Source of the DNA: Hyphomicrobiaceae bacterium
Lineage (GTDB): Bacteria > Pseudomonadota > Alphaproteobacteria > Rhizobiales > Hyphomicrobiaceae
DNA: 12,879 nucleotides
NCBI GenBank assembly: GCA_020442225.1
Contig: JAGRKR010000181.1
Location: 1 to 12,879 of the forward strand
Direction: 5' to 3'
A program made the position numbers and the translations under genes. The stretch's first letter is position 1. Each line of letters starts with the position of its first letter. A model generated the notes under the pieces. It ran no database searches. It was not told the DNA's origin and worked only from the letters and a program-made list of their open reading frames with translations. This document shows, one piece after another, positions 12,740-12,879 of this stretch.

Positions 12740-12879
12740 GCGGCATCAACGACTTCGTCATCAAGATCGCGACGGTCAACGGCTCGGGCTCGGCCAGTGC
12801 CAATCTCATGCTGACCAAGAGCATCTTCCGCATGGGCGTGCCCGTCAGCCCCAAGAACATCTTCCCGTCCAACATCCAG
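12736..12879 (+). CDS. korA: 2-oxoacid:ferredoxin oxidoreductase, gamma/alpha (KorA-type) subunit, N-terminal part
   Basis: The frame starts at ATG 12736, overlaps the upstream stop as ATGA, and runs off the right edge with 48 codons visible. The segment FVIKIATVNGSGSASAN (7-23) followed by FRMGVPVSPKNIFPSNIQ (31-48) is the N-terminal gamma-domain signature of the fused gamma-alpha subunit of 2-oxoacid:ferredoxin oxidoreductases (KorA, 2-oxoglutarate type). Such enzymes decarboxylate a 2-oxoacid to its acyl-CoA, reducing ferredoxin. The thiamine-diphosphate-binding beta subunit (KorB) would be expected just beyond the window. The overlap implies translational coupling with the KorC-like protein and a stoichiometric complex. 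Substrate (2-oxoglutarate, pyruvate or branched-chain) cannot be fixed from this fragment. Confidence 0.85.
   Translation, partial: MSGINDFVIKIATVNGSGSASANLMLTKSIFRMGVPVSPKNIFPSNIQ

Overview
The window is GC-rich DNA with tightly packed genes on both strands and strong G/C bias at third codon positions. The gene content (a DctQM-type fused TRAP permease of the TAXI class, a GltD-like flavoprotein followed by a 2-oxoacid:ferredoxin oxidoreductase subunit, an MshEN-linked GT2 glycosyltransferase, and an mtnA/class II aldolase pair) suggests an alphaproteobacterium, perhaps Hyphomicrobiales or Rhodospirillales. This placement is inferred from gene content, since the window has no rRNA or marker gene. 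I see no tRNA, rRNA, CRISPR array, insertion sequence or phage gene.

Layout from left to right: (1) The 3' end of mtnA and a class II aldolase, both on +. They probably act on 5-methylthioribose-1-phosphate from methylthioadenosine recycling. (2) A HemG-like flavodoxin protein on -, whose stop codon shares a CTAG with the aldolase stop. (3) A small secreted four-cysteine protein on -, with a good intrinsic terminator. (4) A D-2-hydroxyacid dehydrogenase on -, divergent from a thiol-dioxygenase-like cupin on +. (5) An orphan periplasmic family-3 solute-binding protein on -, divergent from a membrane GT2 glycosyltransferase on +. (6) A TAXI-type TRAP solute receptor, a GC-rich intercistronic hairpin, and the fused TRAP permease, all on +. 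(7) A small ABM-fold protein on -, convergent with the permease. (8) A 332-bp gene-free stretch holding a sigma70-like promoter and nested inverted repeats. (9) A 611-aa KorC-like flavoprotein/ferredoxin fusion and, overlapping by ATGA, the start of a KorA-type oxidoreductase subunit that runs off the right edge.

The genes fall into small, mostly independent units rather than one operon. Two units are metabolically coherent and deserve attention. The first is the mtnA-aldolase pair, which has the gene order of the MTA 'DHAP shunt' described in Rhodospirillum rubrum. The second is the korC-korA start, which suggests an enzyme coupling 2-oxoacid oxidation to NAD(P) through a dedicated ferredoxin/flavin subunit. 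The TRAP system is complete (receptor plus fused permease), but its substrate cannot be read from sequence. I did not find convincing evidence of a wholly undescribed multi-gene system. The most open items are the cupin's substrate, the small secreted protein, and the putative operator in front of korC.
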